32,360 nt of DNA from Candidatus Obscuribacter sp. (lineage in GTDB: Bacteria; Cyanobacteriota; Vampirovibrionia; Obscuribacterales; Obscuribacteraceae): positions 1-32,360 of the forward strand of contig JADYXR010000037.1 of the NCBI GenBank assembly GCA_021772095.1, written 5' to 3'. The position numbers were made by a program, and so were the translations under genes. Each line of letters begins with the position of its first letter. Positions within the stretch are counted from its first letter, which is position 1. The notes under the pieces were generated by a model. The model was not told the origin of the DNA and ran no database searches. It saw only the letters and a list, made by a program, of their open reading frames with translations. Below, in pieces: positions 17,417-26,276 of the stretch.

Positions 17417-18706
17417 ATGATTCGGCGCTCCAGTTTTTTTATTGCAGGTTTTGTCCTGGCGTCCCTTTCAGGGTGTAGTCAGTTAAATCACGAAAATAGT
17501 TCACCAGAGAAGCACTCTGATTCAACTATGAAGAGTAACTCGCCTGGCGGTGAGGAAGTCGCCCTGCCAACGATTCGCATTGGAAAACAAATCTTGAGGC
17601 GGACGATTACAATTCCATCTGAGCTATTGCCTTATCGAGATGTGGCTATCTATCCCCGTGCGCAGGGATTCGTCAAAGCGATTTACGTGGATAGAGGTTC
17701 AATCGTCAAACAGAATCAAATTCTGGTTGAGGTTTCTGCTCCGGAGTTGGAGGCAAACTTTCGCGAATCACAAGCTCGAGTTGATAGTGCCAGGTCCGCA
17801 CTGATCGAAGTCGAATCGCGCGTGGAGACTCTAAAAGCCGACAAAGCGGAAGCCGACGCTAATATGGAAGCTAAAGTAGCGAATTTCAAACGCATTCAGT
17901 TTGCCGCACAAACGCCCGGTGCGATTGCGCCGGCAGACATTGACGAGGCTCAACAGTCGGTTGCCGCCGCCAAAGCACATTCACAGGCTGCCGCTCGAAG
18001 AATTGTGGCAGAGAAGTCCAAGGTCGAAGTATTCAAAGCCTCCGCAAAAGCTTCGGAACAGGCGCTCCAATCAGTGAGCCAGATCAGGTCGTACTTAACC
18101 GTACGGGCACCCTTCAGCGGAGTTATTACAGAGAGAAACGTTCATGAGGGAAGCCTGGTTAGTTCCGCTACCAGCAATCCGCCGATGGTGCGCATTCAAG
18201 ATGTGAGCAAACTTCGGCTCACGGTGCCCGTCCCAGAGACCGCTGTTGCCGGGGTGAGTCAGGGCAAAATGATGACATTCACGGTTCCGGCATTTGTCGG
18301 AAAAAAATTCTCGGCAAGAATACAGAGAATCAGCCATGGTTTGGATCGAAAGAGCAGAACAATGGCGATCGAACTTGACGTGCCGAATACGGATTTGGCG
18401 CTTGAACCGGGCATGTATGCTGAGGTAGTATGGCAAATGGAGCGACCATACCAGACTTTATTTGCGCCGGCGTCATCAGTATTGAGTGCCAATGACAGGA
18501 CTAATCTGATTCGAGTTTCCGACGGAAAGGCAGAAGTGGTGCCCGTTACCCGGGGACAAACAATGAACGACTATGTCGAAGTGGTGGGCGACATTCACGC
18601 CGGTGACGAAATTCTTGTTTCGCCGAGCGACGACATAGTATCCGGAATGAAAGTGCGAACTCACTTGCTATCAGCTTTGACCAGTGAGGAAAACCATGAA
18701 CATTAA
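17417..18706 (+). CDS. RND periplasmic adaptor lipoprotein (MFP/HlyD family)
   Basis: The 429-residue protein begins with a lipoprotein signal, MIRRSSFFIAG...LASLSGC, with lipidated Cys20, so it is anchored to a membrane facing the periplasm. A Ser/Asn-rich linker is followed by the adaptor fold: barrel-sandwich half VAIYPRAQGFVKAIYVDRG with QNQILVEVSAPELEA, a long alpha-helical hairpin (about 118-215, Ala/Glu/Lys-rich), the second lipoyl half SYLTVRAPFSGVITERNVHEG, then a beta-barrel and membrane-proximal domain. It bridges pump and duct. The gene order duct-pump-adaptor is reversed relative to acrAB. It ends 10 bases from the stop of the convergent KaiB-like gene. Confidence 0.9.
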   Translation: MIRRSSFFIAGFVLASLSGCSQLNHENSSPEKHSDSTMKSNSPGGEEVALPTIRIGKQILRRTITIPSELLPYRDVAIYPRAQGFVKAIYVDRGSIVKQNQILVEVSAPELEANFRESQARVDSARSALIEVESRVETLKADKAEADANMEAKVANFKRIQFAAQTPGAIAPADIDEAQQSVAAAKAHSQAAARRIVAEKSKVEVFKASAKASEQALQSVSQIRSYLTVRAPFSGVITERNVHEGSLVSSATSNPPMVRIQDVSKLRLTVPVPETAVAGVSQGKMMTFTVPAFVGKKFSARIQRISHGLDRKSRTMAIELDVPNTDLALEPGMYAEVVWQMERPYQTLFAPASSVLSANDRTNLIRVSDGKAEVVPVTRGQTMNDYVEVVGDIHAGDEILVSPSDDIVSGMKVRTHLLSALTSEENHEH

Positions 18707-18716
18707 TGGTGCTCTC

Positions 18717-19001
18717 TCAGTAGGAGAACTTATTTCGTCTGAATCCGAAGGTTTCGCGCAACCCGTCGGTATTGTGCAACTGGTCAAATGGCAGCATTTC
18801 ACCACTGTTTCTCAGCAGTTGAATTGCCGGAATTTTCGAAACGTTGTGTTGTGCCATTGCATCGGGAGTCTGGTTGACATTTATAATTTCAATTTCGTAT
18901 TCGTCATAAGCATGATGCTCAAGGGCCTTATAGAGCAGCGACAAAGCATTTCCGGAGTTTCCGGAATCGACAAAAAGGCGCAGATTGATTCGATCCTTCA
19001 T
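18717..19001 (-). CDS. KaiB-like thioredoxin-fold protein (orphan)
   Basis: The 94-residue protein has the pattern of KaiB and its relatives. It starts with LRLFVDSGNSGNALSLLYKA (beta-alpha; compare the LRLYVAGNxPNS block of KaiB). It continues with YEIEIINVNQTPDAMAQHNV (the ExIDVxxxPxxA block) and IPAIQL in the cis-Pro position (ATPTL in KaiB). There is no CxxC, so it is not a redox thioredoxin. The gene is convergent with the efflux adaptor and divergent from the response regulator, and no kaiA or kaiC lies in the window. The ribosome site before the ATG at 19001 is weak. Possible roles are a KaiB-like partner of a KaiC or of a SasA-type sensor kinase; a more general thioredoxin-fold adaptor is the alternative. 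Confidence 0.6.
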   Translation of the reverse strand: MKDRINLRLFVDSGNSGNALSLLYKALEHHAYDEYEIEIINVNQTPDAMAQHNVSKIPAIQLLRNSGEMLPFDQLHNTDGLRETFGFRRNKFSY

Positions 19002-19204
19002 GACTTGAACACATTGAGATGGAGCAGAGCGTTTCGGAAAATTTGCTGATGGATCCCGGAGACCCTATCAAAAAATTTCAGATCAGGAGAGCTTCTTTGA
19101 TGACGATAGCAAAATGTTTGAGAGGAAGTGTGCATTTCTCGTGCAACGACATTCCGGGAACGCGACGTGGTGCGGCACTCCATCCGCGATGAGGAGCTAA
19201 ATGT

Positions 19205-19891
19205 ATGTCTCGAATTTTAGTCGTTGAGGACGAGCATGGGCTGTCCGGTGCTATCAAAGAGTGGCTCGAGGAGGAACTCTACGTAGTCACAATTGTCAGC
19301 AATGGAGAAGATGCGCTGGAAGTTATCCTTGAGAATTCATTTGAACTTATTCTGCTGGACTGGATGTTGCCTGGGTTGGATGGCATCAGTATTTGCAAAC
19401 GCTATCGCGAGAGCGGCGGCAAAACGCCTATTCTGATTTTGACTGCTAAAACCACCATGTCCGCAAAAGAAGAGGGCTTGGACAGCGGCGCTGATGACTA
19501 TCTGACCAAGCCTTTTAATATGCGTGAGTTGTCCGCACGGGTACGCGCTCTTTTGCGTCGTCCTCAAACAGTTCCCAGAGCCGTCCTCGAATGCGGGGAT
19601 TTGACATTGAACATGAACAACCGAACTGTTTTGAAAAAGGATCAGGTCATAAAGCTGCTCCCCAAGGAATTTATTCTTTTGGAAGTTCTAATGCGGCACC
19701 AGGGCATTGTCCTTTCCACTGAAGATTTGATAGACCATGTCTGGGGACCCCACTCACAAGTCGCACCGGATACGGTGCGCTCGCATGTGAAGGCATTAAG
19801 GAGAAAGATCGACTCTCCGAACACTTCGTCGATGATCGTCAATGTCCATGCGGTAGGTTATAAAATCGAGGCTGCTTCAAACAATGTTTAA
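19205..19891 (+). CDS. OmpR/PhoB-family response regulator
   Basis: The 228-residue protein has a receiver domain (1-118; acidic pair E8/D9, phospho-acceptor Asp52 in LILLDWMLPG, Thr in LILTAKT, Lys in YLTKPF) and a winged-helix DNA-binding domain (about 130-222; LLPKEFILLEVLMRHQG, then the recognition-helix region DTVRSHVKALRRKID and the wing VHAVGYKIE). GAGGAG lies 7 bases before the ATG at 19205. It overlaps the start of the sensor kinase gene by 8 bases. Its most likely targets are its own operon and the adjacent efflux operon, by position only. Confidence 0.93.
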   Translation: MSRILVVEDEHGLSGAIKEWLEEELYVVTIVSNGEDALEVILENSFELILLDWMLPGLDGISICKRYRESGGKTPILILTAKTTMSAKEEGLDSGADDYLTKPFNMRELSARVRALLRRPQTVPRAVLECGDLTLNMNNRTVLKKDQVIKLLPKEFILLEVLMRHQGIVLSTEDLIDHVWGPHSQVAPDTVRSHVKALRRKIDSPNTSSMIVNVHAVGYKIEAASNNV

Positions 19892-21146
19892 AAGCTTCCA
19901 GCGCCAAATTGCCTTATGGTTTTTGGGTCTGTCATCACTCGTTTATCTGGCTTGCACTTGCGTCGGAGCACTTTTTATATTCGCGAGTCAATCTCACTCG
20001 ATGGATGAGGAACTGCGGGTGGTGGCATCTCAAATTGGGCACGCCATTGATGTTTCCGGCGAAAATCCGACATTCAGAGATTGGCTGAGAGTGGTCGAGA
20101 CAGAGCCGGCTCGTTCCCTTATTACGATGCAACTATTCGATCCCGACGGGAAATTATTGGAGCACTACGGTCCGGTGGGAATTCCTAAACTGCTCAAAGA
20201 TACTACTGAGTTTACTGAGAACGGGCAGCAAATGCGCATTCGTCAAGGTCCGCTGCTGCACAAGGGATTGCCCGTTGGATATCTGCAGCTTGAGCTTCCA
20301 ACCAGGAAGCGAACGGAAGTGACTACTGAATTTTTGATTACAATGTCGATAATGGCTCCGTTCGTTATTCTGGGTTTTGCGCAGATAGGAAAAAGCGTAT
20401 CGACTATGGCGGTCAAACCGATTGAGCAACTTGTCGCAACGTTGCAACGATTCGTCGCCGACGCCGGACACGAGCTTAACACGCCCGCCTCGATAATTCA
20501 GGCTCGCGCTCAGTCGCTCGAGCGTAAACTAAAAAAGGAAGGAAACAAATACGAAGAGGATTTGCAAATTATCTCCAAGTCAGCCGAACGTATGGGTTAC
20601 ATTGTTAAAGACTTGATGCTGCTTGCGGAACTCGACAGCAAAACTCAATACAAATCCGAATCAGCGACAGATTTCAAAAGCGTTGTTGAGTCTGCTATCG
20701 CAGAATTCGGTGAGCGCTTTGAAGACAAAGATGTTCTTTTGCAATCGGAAATTATTGAATCAGCGAATGTAGGGGCCAGTCAAGACACGCTCAGGGGCAT
20801 CATCTCCAATCTTCTGGAGAACGCGCTTAAATACACTCAACCAAACGGTCTCGTCACTATCAATTGTTTGCACAGCACGCCAACAAACGAAGTGCGATTA
20901 ATCGTAAAAGACACAGGCATCGGAATACCGGCCGATTGTTTGCCGTACATATTTGATCGCTTCTATCGAGTCGATCAATCACGCGACCGCACGTCGGGCG
21001 GCTCCGGGCTCGGGTTAGCTATAGTAAAAGCACTGGTTGAAACAGCAGCCGGGCATGTGCTGGTCGAGAGCGTCCCTTCAGAAGGGACCCAGTTTACTGT
21101 TATCTTGCCGACTGCCAAAGTACCGGTCGGCACGACCAACTCATGA
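19884..21146 (+). CDS. Membrane sensor histidine kinase
   Basis: The 420-residue kinase has TM1 (about 12-35), a periplasmic sensor segment (about 36-149) that I do not recognise, TM2 (about 150-168), a very short linker in the HAMP position and HisKA with phospho-acceptor His196 in FVADAGHELNTPAS. The HATPase shows the N box SNLLENALKYTQPNG, the G1 box DTGIGIP and SGGSGLGLAIVKA. It is the cognate partner of the overlapping OmpR-type regulator. The ligand is unknown; the adjacent tripartite pump makes an envelope stress or toxic compound signal plausible. Confidence 0.9.
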   Translation: MFKSFQRQIALWFLGLSSLVYLACTCVGALFIFASQSHSMDEELRVVASQIGHAIDVSGENPTFRDWLRVVETEPARSLITMQLFDPDGKLLEHYGPVGIPKLLKDTTEFTENGQQMRIRQGPLLHKGLPVGYLQLELPTRKRTEVTTEFLITMSIMAPFVILGFAQIGKSVSTMAVKPIEQLVATLQRFVADAGHELNTPASIIQARAQSLERKLKKEGNKYEEDLQIISKSAERMGYIVKDLMLLAELDSKTQYKSESATDFKSVVESAIAEFGERFEDKDVLLQSEIIESANVGASQDTLRGIISNLLENALKYTQPNGLVTINCLHSTPTNEVRLIVKDTGIGIPADCLPYIFDRFYRVDQSRDRTSGGSGLGLAIVKALVETAAGHVLVESVPSEGTQFTVILPTAKVPVGTTNS

Positions 21147-21160
21147 TATTGAAATCAATT

Positions 21161-21176
21161 CTGTTCTAACGAACAG
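21161..21176 (+). terminator. Short perfect hairpin after the sensor kinase gene
   Basis: CTGTTC (21161-21166) and GAACAG (21171-21176) form a perfect 6-bp stem with a TAAC loop, 14 bases after the kinase stop. No T-run follows, so it could be a weak terminator or a dyad operator. Confidence 0.3.
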
Positions 21177-21289
21177 TTAACGCCTTTGTATCAATCTTTC
21201 GTCGGCGATCGATTCATGAAAGCGAATATGTAGCGGGGTCTTCGACGTCCGTACAGAAGTTGACGTTTATTTGTGCTCTAACGTAGTGG

Positions 21290-21298
21290 TGATATAAT
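21290..21298 (+). promoter_or_regulatory. Extended -10 promoter for the VIT/VWA-exosortase operon
   Basis: TGATATAAT is a perfect extended -10 element (TGnTATAAT), about 72 bases before the ATG of the VIT/VWA gene. The hexamer 17 bases upstream (TTTGTG at 21270-21275) is a poor -35, as is usual for extended -10 promoters. A TTGACG at 21260-21265 is too far upstream. Confidence 0.5.
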
Positions 21299-21370
21299 TG
21301 GATTAAGTCGAGGAGCGCGCATCTCGCCTGCAGGAAACCCATCTATTAATTCCACCTTGCCGGAGTAAAA

Positions 21371-23188
21371 ATGTTTCGCATTATTTTGGGAGTAATACTT
21401 CCGCTTGTGTGTTTGGGCGTGGAGTATACGTGGCGCTTTTGCACGACCGCGTTTTTCGATCCGATACCAACCTGGTTTCATGTGGCGATGATTACTTTTG
21501 TCGCTTATGCCAATGGCTGGATATTGTTTAGCTTTGCCAATCCTGACTACAAGCCGTTAAAGCGCGATGCGTTGATAATCGGAGTGAGCATTGGAATCTC
21601 GTTGATTTATTCATTACGGTTCATTCCCCTTCTTCCTTTGGTCCTCATGTGCTTCATAATGTGGGGAGGCTTGCTCGTATACGGACCAATGGTGAGCTTC
21701 ATCGTCGCTGTTGGTCTCGCGCGCAAGCTATCAGCTGTGGATCCTGAGGCAAAACCCAGAGTTGCTAATCCGGCGATTTCGAAAGCTGTATTCTTAGGCG
21801 TGTGCGCGGGCGTCATGTGTATTTTCCTTGCCGAGTTGCCGCATAGTATCACTCGGCACGCGTTGGAACGCGCACTGTCTGCCGATCCAGTGGAAGCAAG
21901 ACGTGGTATCAACTCGTTGATTTCATTCGGAAGCCAGGACGAGTTGCTTAAGATGTGTTATTCCGACAAGGCGCAAATGTCTGATTTCGTTAACGTTGCG
22001 ATGTTTCAGTTTAAGCCTATTGATCCGACTAAGGCTAGAAAAGTTTTTTACAGAGTTACTGGCGTTCCGTTTAATCGTGAGAAATTTCCGCAGCAGTTTC
22101 TAAGCAAAGGTGACGAATTCTTCTCTCGCCGCTGGGATCACGACCTGGCTGGCGAGGAGGTTGGCGGGCGCGTCGACGATTTGACGTTGAAGAATTCCGA
22201 TCTGGAAATCACTTGCGATCCGAATTCGGCCAGTGCTGATCTGGACTGGACATTTGTATTTGAAAACATGTCCAATTCGCAAGCTGAAGCGCGAACCAAC
22301 ATCGCTCTGCCGCCTGGAGCCGTAGTTTCCGATTTGACATTGTGGATTAATGGCGTTCCACAACCTGCTGCGTTCGGGTCGAAGAGTAAGACGCGCGCCG
22401 CCTATCAAGCGGTTGTATCGCGCAGTCGCGACCCGGTTCTTGTCACCAGTGCCGGTGGCGACCGAGTTTTGCTTCAGTGCTTCCCAGTACCGGTGAAGGG
22501 ACTGATGAAGACGCGTGTTCGCATTTCGGCACCACTTTCTCTAGATCGCGATAAAGCGACATTGGTTTTGCCGAAGTTGATTGAGAATAACTTCGATATA
22601 TTCACTCCAACCAAAACCACGCTTAGATCAACCACACCGGTTGAGAAAAAGCCGCATTCACTGATCGCGTCTAACACCAGTGGTGCATACGCGTATTCAC
22701 TCAAAGGTGTGATCGATCAAAACAAGTTTGATTCCACCGTGGAGCCGATTGTGTTTCAACGCAATCCCAATGCACCCGCAGCATCGAAGATATTCACCAT
22801 CAACAAAACAACGAGTTTGTTGACGCAGAATATCAAAATGGTTCACGAAGAACCAACCGACAATGTCGTGATTGTCCTCGATGGATCGAAGTCGATGCGT
22901 CCATTCACGCAGGATGTTTCGCAGGCGCTCTCGTCGATTTCGGATCGGCTTCCGTGGAGCATCGTGCTGGCTTCAGATGAAATCAGCGCGTTGACTCCGG
23001 AGGATTCGCTATATAAACAATTGACACCTAAAGTGGTGGCAAGCAACTTGGCGAATCTGAAGTTTCAAGGCGGACCGGATAACGCGACAGCGCTGGCCAT
23101 TGCCTCTAAGATCGCAGCGCAGAAAGGGATGCTAAAATTCTCTGGATTCATGGACCTCAGCCTGTCATGGCTGATGATTTCGATCTGA
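21371..23188 (+). pseudogene. VIT/VWA membrane protein, exosortase substrate: N-terminal part, frame broken
   Basis: The 605 codons up to the stop cover the N-terminal three quarters of one protein. About five hydrophobic segments lie in residues 1-155. A VIT-like domain (about 270-405, with DWTFVFENMSNSQAEARTNI and ALPPGAVVSDLTLWINGVPQ) precedes a VWA domain (about 495-605) with the metal-site motif DGSKS (504-508). A VIT domain followed by VWA is typical of surface proteins sorted by dedicated exosortases. GGAG lies 5 bases before the ATG at 21371. After K589 the frame runs into unrelated sequence and stops at 23188, while the missing VWA end and C-terminus continue in the -1 frame. One more A in the run at 23134-23137 would restore a protein of about 810 residues. 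I therefore treat this and the next entry as one gene; it may be functional if the break is an assembly error or is bypassed. Confidence 0.75.
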
Positions 23189-23802
23189 AGTTGGATCAAG
23201 AAAAGTGGTCGCGACCAACGATTTATAGTTTTGAAGTCGAGGCCGGACCGAATATGGTTGCCGAGAAATTGTCTAGAGAAATGGCGTTTAAAACTGTTCC
23301 GCGATTTGGCACGGTGAAGGATGATCTGAATAAGATAATTAAGCAGCTCGATTCCGGCGCTGACGTGTTCATGCCGATTCGAACAGTAGCTGCATTGCCT
23401 CAGAACAGCCCTCAAGCGAAACCCGATACCACCCATAGTGAATTGATTAGACTCTGGGCTTACGACCAGGTTCAAGCTGGTCTCAGAAAGTATGACACCG
23501 TTGGCGCCACCAAGACTGCCACCACTTATCGGATCGTCACGCCTGTTTCTGGTGCGGTGGTTCTCGAAACCAAGCAAGATTTTGCCAACGCCGGACTGAG
23601 CCAAAAACAGGATCCGACTAAGACTCATAAAGGTGCAAATGGAGAACCTGTTTTCCAGGATGAAGCTGAGGTTCCATCAGTTCCAGAGCCTGAGATGTGG
23701 CTGATGTTGTTCGTTGTCGGCATGTTGCTAATGCTTCAAAACAAACGCCTGTCGGGCATGTTGCCGATAGCCGTGCAGAGGAAATTGCCGTGGCGAAACT
23801 GA
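23167..23802 (+). pseudogene. VIT/VWA membrane protein: C-terminal part with PEP-CTERM-like sorting signal
   Basis: This frame carries the C-terminus of the protein begun at 21371. Upstream of its first ATG the same frame reads KILWIHGPQPVMADDFDLK, which fits directly onto KGML at the end of the VWA domain in the other frame. So the homologous reading starts near 23138, not at 23167. Mixed alpha/beta sequence leads to a C-terminal tripartite signal: PSVPEPEMW, a hydrophobic helix (LMLFVVGMLLML) and a basic tail (QNKR...RKLPWRN). This is a PEP-CTERM/MSEP-CTERM-type exosortase recognition sequence with an unusually long tail of about 20 residues. The last 13 bases overlap the exosortase start. 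Confidence 0.75.
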
Positions 23803-25247
23803 AACTAGTCCCAATTGAACTGGTGTTGCTGTTGGTGGCATTTTGGCACAGCGTGCACTGGTTTGTGGTGCGGACCGCGGACATCTCCGATGAGCCGTGG
23901 GGACTAGTTTCTCTTGCCACAGTCGCGTGTTTCATCGCTGCTTCTTGGAATTCCAAGAAATCAATTTTTTCATCGAAACAACTGACAGTGGTTGCCGTCG
24001 TATTAATGGCCGTTTACAGCTTTAGCTTTTTAGTGATGCCGCCTTTGGTGCGCTGTTTAATTGCTCTTCTGACCTTTGGTGTTGTGGTGTGGAGCCGAAC
24101 CTTGCCGGAGAAACGGAATCTGATCGCACTCTTCGGTCTACTTATATTGTCTTCGCCACTAATCGCGTCGCTGCAGTTTTTTGTCGGATTTCCTTTGCGA
24201 GTGCTGGTTACGAACGTGTCCGCCGCAGTCATTCAAGGTGCAGGAGTGGCATTGTCGGTTACAGGCACCACGTTTGAGCATCAAGGGCGGATGATTCTCG
24301 TTGACTCTCCATGTAGTGGCATCAACATGCTGTGGTCGGGTTTCTATCTATGTTTTGTGCTGTGCTGGATCAAACGGCTATCGGTTTTCAGATCGTTGCT
24401 GTTGTGTGCGATTACGTTCTCTGGCGTGGTCGCAACGAACGTCGGGAGAACGGCGACTCTGGTCTTTGTCGATATTCTTAATGCGGCCGGGCGAAAATTT
24501 CCGGAGTTCACACACGATGCAGTTGGAACTGCATCGTTCGTTTCGCTCGCCTTGATAATCGTATTCGTCGCTGAGAGGCTGGCGAAAACCTGCATGTCAA
24601 GCACAAATGCGAAGATTACTGAAAATGGTGAAACCGGGTGTGAAACTGAAACGTCAGCAACACTTGCCTCATCGGAGACATCCGCAGTGCTTATGCCGCG
24701 TGCTCAGGTGTTCGATTTTAAGCCACGAAAATCGACGCTCACGACAGTTTCATTTGCGGTGGCATCCGTGGTGGCATGCTTAATTCCGTTCTTCCAAGCA
24801 CCGTACCACGAAAACATTTCGAAGAGTGGTGAGAGCGCCTGGCCTGGTGAATTTGAAGGTTGCGTACTGAAGCCGGTGAAGTTGTCATCCGTCGAAACTA
24901 AGTTTTCATCAGAGTTTCCTGGGCGCATTGCAAAGTTCTCCGACGGCAAAAGAACTATTCTGTATCGCCAGGTGAATAAGCCAACCAGGCAGTTACATCC
25001 GTCCAGCGATTGCTACAAAGGCAATTCTTTTAAGCTCCGCCCGATGGCAGCGTTACGTGATACGGAAGGCAAAGTTTGGTCGCGCTTTCAAGCGTCAAAG
25101 GGCGGACGTAATCTAGAGGTTCGCGAGATCGTTTCTGATTCTCAAGGACGCACCTGGTCCGACACTTCTTCGTGGTATTGGTCTGCGCTTCTTGGTAAGA
25201 CGCAATCGCCATGGATGGCTGTGACGGTGGCGACCGTTGCCAATTGA
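23790..25247 (+). CDS. Exosortase with C-terminal soluble domain
   Basis: The 485-residue membrane protein has about eight or nine TM helices in residues 1-270 and all three exosortase residues: Cys in DSPCSGINMLWSGF, Arg in ATNVGRTATLVF and His in FTHDAVG. A linker, one more TM (about 315-335) and a soluble domain (about 340-485) with LHPSSDCYKG follow; this tail resembles the extra domains fused to some cyanobacterial and Bacteroidetes exosortases but I cannot name the subtype. It should cut the neighbouring VIT/VWA protein at its PEP-type signal and pass it to the cell surface. I choose GTG 23790 because AGAGG lies 8 bases upstream and the first helix begins just after. The frame is open to a GTG at 23697, but that would encode the sorting signal region out of frame. 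The 13-base overlap implies translational coupling. Confidence 0.9.
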   Translation: MAKLKLVPIELVLLLVAFWHSVHWFVVRTADISDEPWGLVSLATVACFIAASWNSKKSIFSSKQLTVVAVVLMAVYSFSFLVMPPLVRCLIALLTFGVVVWSRTLPEKRNLIALFGLLILSSPLIASLQFFVGFPLRVLVTNVSAAVIQGAGVALSVTGTTFEHQGRMILVDSPCSGINMLWSGFYLCFVLCWIKRLSVFRSLLLCAITFSGVVATNVGRTATLVFVDILNAAGRKFPEFTHDAVGTASFVSLALIIVFVAERLAKTCMSSTNAKITENGETGCETETSATLASSETSAVLMPRAQVFDFKPRKSTLTTVSFAVASVVACLIPFFQAPYHENISKSGESAWPGEFEGCVLKPVKLSSVETKFSSEFPGRIAKFSDGKRTILYRQVNKPTRQLHPSSDCYKGNSFKLRPMAALRDTEGKVWSRFQASKGGRNLEVREIVSDSQGRTWSDTSSWYWSALLGKTQSPWMAVTVATVAN

Positions 25248-25365
25248 TTGCAACGGAATAAATGCATGGAAATACTATTCTTCAATCGAGCTGATGACGC
25301 CGCGCAGTGCTGACGGAATGAGTAGGTCGAATCATCTATTCGGCGGTTTGTGAGAGGTGGTATCA

Positions 25366-26142
25366 CTAATCTTCGATCGTGATCCACGTTGGAGCATGGT
25401 CGCTTGGTTTCTCCCAGCCGCGTACGTGTCGATCTACGCCGCAGGTTTGCAAGCGTTTTGCGAGCACCGGATTAAGTAATAGATGATCGAGGCGAATACC
25501 GGCGTCGCGTCCGTAGGAATTGCGGAAGTAATCCCAGAATGTGTAGATTTTGATATCGGGATTCAGCGTTCGCAGTGCATCTGTCCATCCCTGATCGAGC
25601 AGTCGTCGATACGCTTCTTTCGTTTCCGGAAGAAAGACGGCGTCATAGGTCAAACGTTCTGGTTTATAAACGTCTAGATCGGTTGGCACGACATTATAGT
25701 CGCCGAGTAATACGACTGGTGTTTCGAGTTCAACCAGCGATTTTGCTTTCGTTATTAATCGTTCGAGCCATGCCAATTTGTAGTCGAATTTTGGTCCCGG
25801 TGCGGGGTTGCCGTTTGGAAGATACAGGCAGCCAACCAGTAAATCATTCACGCGCGCTTCGATGAAACGGCTCTGTAGATCTTCTGGATCGCCGGGTAAA
25901 CCGCGTCCGACTTCGTTCAGTTCTAAATTATTTTTTGCGAGAATGGCGACGCCGTTCCAGCTTTTTTGTCCGTGCCAGATTGCGTTGTAGCCTGCATTCA
26001 TTATCGCCAGGGACGGAAATTTTTCATCGATCATCTTCATCTCTTGCAGGCACGCCACATCAGGAGCCTCCTCCTGCAACCAGCGAAGAAGTGATGGAAG
26101 GCGCGCGTTTAAGCCGTTGACGTTGTAGGTAGCGATTTTCAT
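25366..26142 (-). CDS. xthA: Exodeoxyribonuclease III
   Basis: The 258-residue protein matches exonuclease III along its length: MKIATYNVNGLNARL at the N-terminus, CLQEMK with the metal-binding Glu, GDYNVVPTDLDVY with the Asp/Asn pair, a block with RLDHLLLN and the C-terminal SDHAPTWITIE with the catalytic His. It is a cytoplasmic, Mg-dependent AP endonuclease and 3'-5' exonuclease acting in base excision repair. The length is normal. The ribosome site is weak (GAGAAA). It is convergent with the exosortase operon, about 118 bases away, and is followed upstream by a remnant gene, so it is probably transcribed alone. Confidence 0.93.
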   Translation of the reverse strand: MKIATYNVNGLNARLPSLLRWLQEEAPDVACLQEMKMIDEKFPSLAIMNAGYNAIWHGQKSWNGVAILAKNNLELNEVGRGLPGDPEDLQSRFIEARVNDLLVGCLYLPNGNPAPGPKFDYKLAWLERLITKAKSLVELETPVVLLGDYNVVPTDLDVYKPERLTYDAVFLPETKEAYRRLLDQGWTDALRTLNPDIKIYTFWDYFRNSYGRDAGIRLDHLLLNPVLAKRLQTCGVDRHVRGWEKPSDHAPTWITIED

Positions 26143-26235
26143 AGTTTTCTCAAACTAAATTTAGCAAAGCTCGGACAACAAAGCCATCCTCGCTGAAAAT
26201 TTTGGTGCCAATCTTTACTGAGTTTGTGCGTGATG

Positions 26236-26270
26236 TTGAAAAAAGTTTGGGATACACACGGTTTTTTCAA
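26236..26270 (-). repeat. A/T-rich inverted repeat upstream of xthA
   Basis: TTGAAAAAA (26236-26244) and TTTTTTCAA (26262-26270) are perfect inverted repeats with a 17-base spacer, in the 134-bp gap between the deaminase stub and xthA. It could be a weak terminator or a regulatory dyad; the stem is A/T-only apart from one pair. Confidence 0.35.
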
Positions 26271-26276
26271 AAATGC

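Noticed and set aside
18684..19049. Plus-strand open frame of 121 codons over the KaiB-like gene
   Set aside because: No recognisable content; it is the complement of the KaiB-like frame.
18998..19183. Minus-strand open frame of 61 codons upstream of the KaiB-like gene
   Set aside because: No ribosome site or domain pattern; it occupies the divergent promoter region.
23132..23140. Programmed -1 frameshift of the X XXY YYZ kind
   Set aside because: The bases A AAA TTC do not fit the slippery heptamer, so classic ribosomal slippage is unlikely; mutation, error or A-run slippage remain.
23697..23789. N-terminal extension of the exosortase
   Set aside because: It overlaps the PEP-type signal of the substrate gene out of frame, and the GTG at 23790 has a well-spaced AGAGG.
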